Part shown: positions 6,358 through 6,489 of the stretch, piece by piece
How positions within the stretch are numbered: the first letter of the stretch is position 1
Layout of the letters: each line of letters begins with the position of its first letter
NCBI RefSeq assembly: GCF_005518285.1
Contig: NZ_SJDU01000114.1
Coordinates: 1 to 6,489 of the forward strand
Length of the DNA: 6,489 nucleotides
From: Brachyspira catarrhinii
GTDB lineage: Bacteria > Spirochaetota > Brachyspiria > Brachyspirales > Brachyspiraceae
Reading direction: 5' to 3'
The notes under the pieces: generated by a model
The model's database searches: none
What the model was told of the DNA's origin: nothing
What the model saw: the letters and a program-made list of their open reading frames with translations, nothing else
Translations under genes and position numbers: made by a program

Positions 6358-6385
6358 TTGACAAATTAATTTATTCTGTTATAAT
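6358..6385 (+). promoter_or_regulatory. Near-perfect promoter directly in front of the rpn start codon
   Basis: A perfect TTGACA (6358-6363) and a perfect TATAAT (6380-6385) are separated by 16 bases. Only 6 bases lie between the -10 box and the ATG at 6392, so the first transcribed base should fall at or within a base or two of the A of the start codon. There is no Shine-Dalgarno in that gap. A second overlapping TATAAT at 6385-6390 would give a 21-base spacer and is less likely. Confidence 0.75.
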
Positions 6386-6391
6386 ATAATT

Positions 6392-6489
6392 ATGAAAGAT
6401 AATATTGAAGTAAAGAAACTAAACGATTATTTTATTCGTTATTTTTTCGGTTTGAAAGGAGACGAGGATTTATTATTAAGCTTTATAAA
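6392..6489 (+). CDS. Rpn-family recombination-promoting nuclease / putative transposase, N-terminal fragment (cut by window edge)
   Basis: Only the first 32 codons are present and the frame is open at the right edge. The start MKDNIEVKKLNDYFIRYFFG, followed by an acidic GDED and LLLSFI, matches the opening of Rpn (PD-(D/E)XK, formerly 'transposase_31') proteins: 'NDYFxRYLFG...xxDILLDFINAVL'. Family members such as E. coli RpnA are DNA endonucleases that raise RecA-independent recombination, and some act as defence factors. Spirochaete genomes often carry many copies. The catalytic PD-(D/E)XK residues would lie outside the window, so activity cannot be judged. The start at 6392 is the first in-frame ATG and sits six bases after a -10 box without a ribosome site. 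Confidence 0.75.
   Translation, partial: MKDNIEVKKLNDYFIRYFFGLKGDEDLLLSFI

Overview
The window is AT-rich bacterial chromosome with tightly packed genes. It most resembles a spirochaete of the Brachyspira type. That assignment is an inference from base composition, strong AAGGA-type ribosome sites, AT-rich -10 boxes and an Rpn-family nuclease gene with the NDYFIRYFFG opening that is common in those genomes. No rRNA or other marker confirms it.

Layout. (1) Positions 1-1593 hold the end of an ABC importer operon on the + strand: a permease cut off at the left edge, then an ATPase of the DEHTAALD subfamily 2 bases later. (2) Positions 1648-2271 encode a DinB-fold protein with its three metal-binding histidines. 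(3) Positions 2326-2964 hold ahpC, a typical 2-Cys peroxiredoxin with its own consensus promoter. (4) A U-tract hairpin at 3011-3042 that can work in both directions separates ahpC from the convergent fabD (3082-3996, - strand), the malonyl-CoA:ACP transacylase. (5) From the intergenic region at 3997-4159, fabD and a cation diffusion facilitator (4160-5035) are transcribed divergently. (6) Positions 5112-6230 encode a radical SAM protein with a SPASM-like C-terminal cysteine set. (7) At the right edge an Rpn-family recombination-promoting nuclease starts at 6392 and runs off the window.

Most of these are independent housekeeping or stress genes, each with its own expression signals, and not one pathway. 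There is no CRISPR array, tRNA, rRNA or complete mobile element, and no gene-free stretch longer than 300 bases.

The most interesting signal is an uninterrupted run of ten G (6162-6171) near the 3' end of the radical SAM gene. It is an outlier in this AT-rich DNA and a classic substrate for slipped-strand mispairing. The other two reading frames stop at once after the tract, so a one-base length change would switch the last 19 residues on or off. Second is the rpn promoter: its near-perfect boxes lie so close to the start codon that the mRNA should be leaderless or nearly so.
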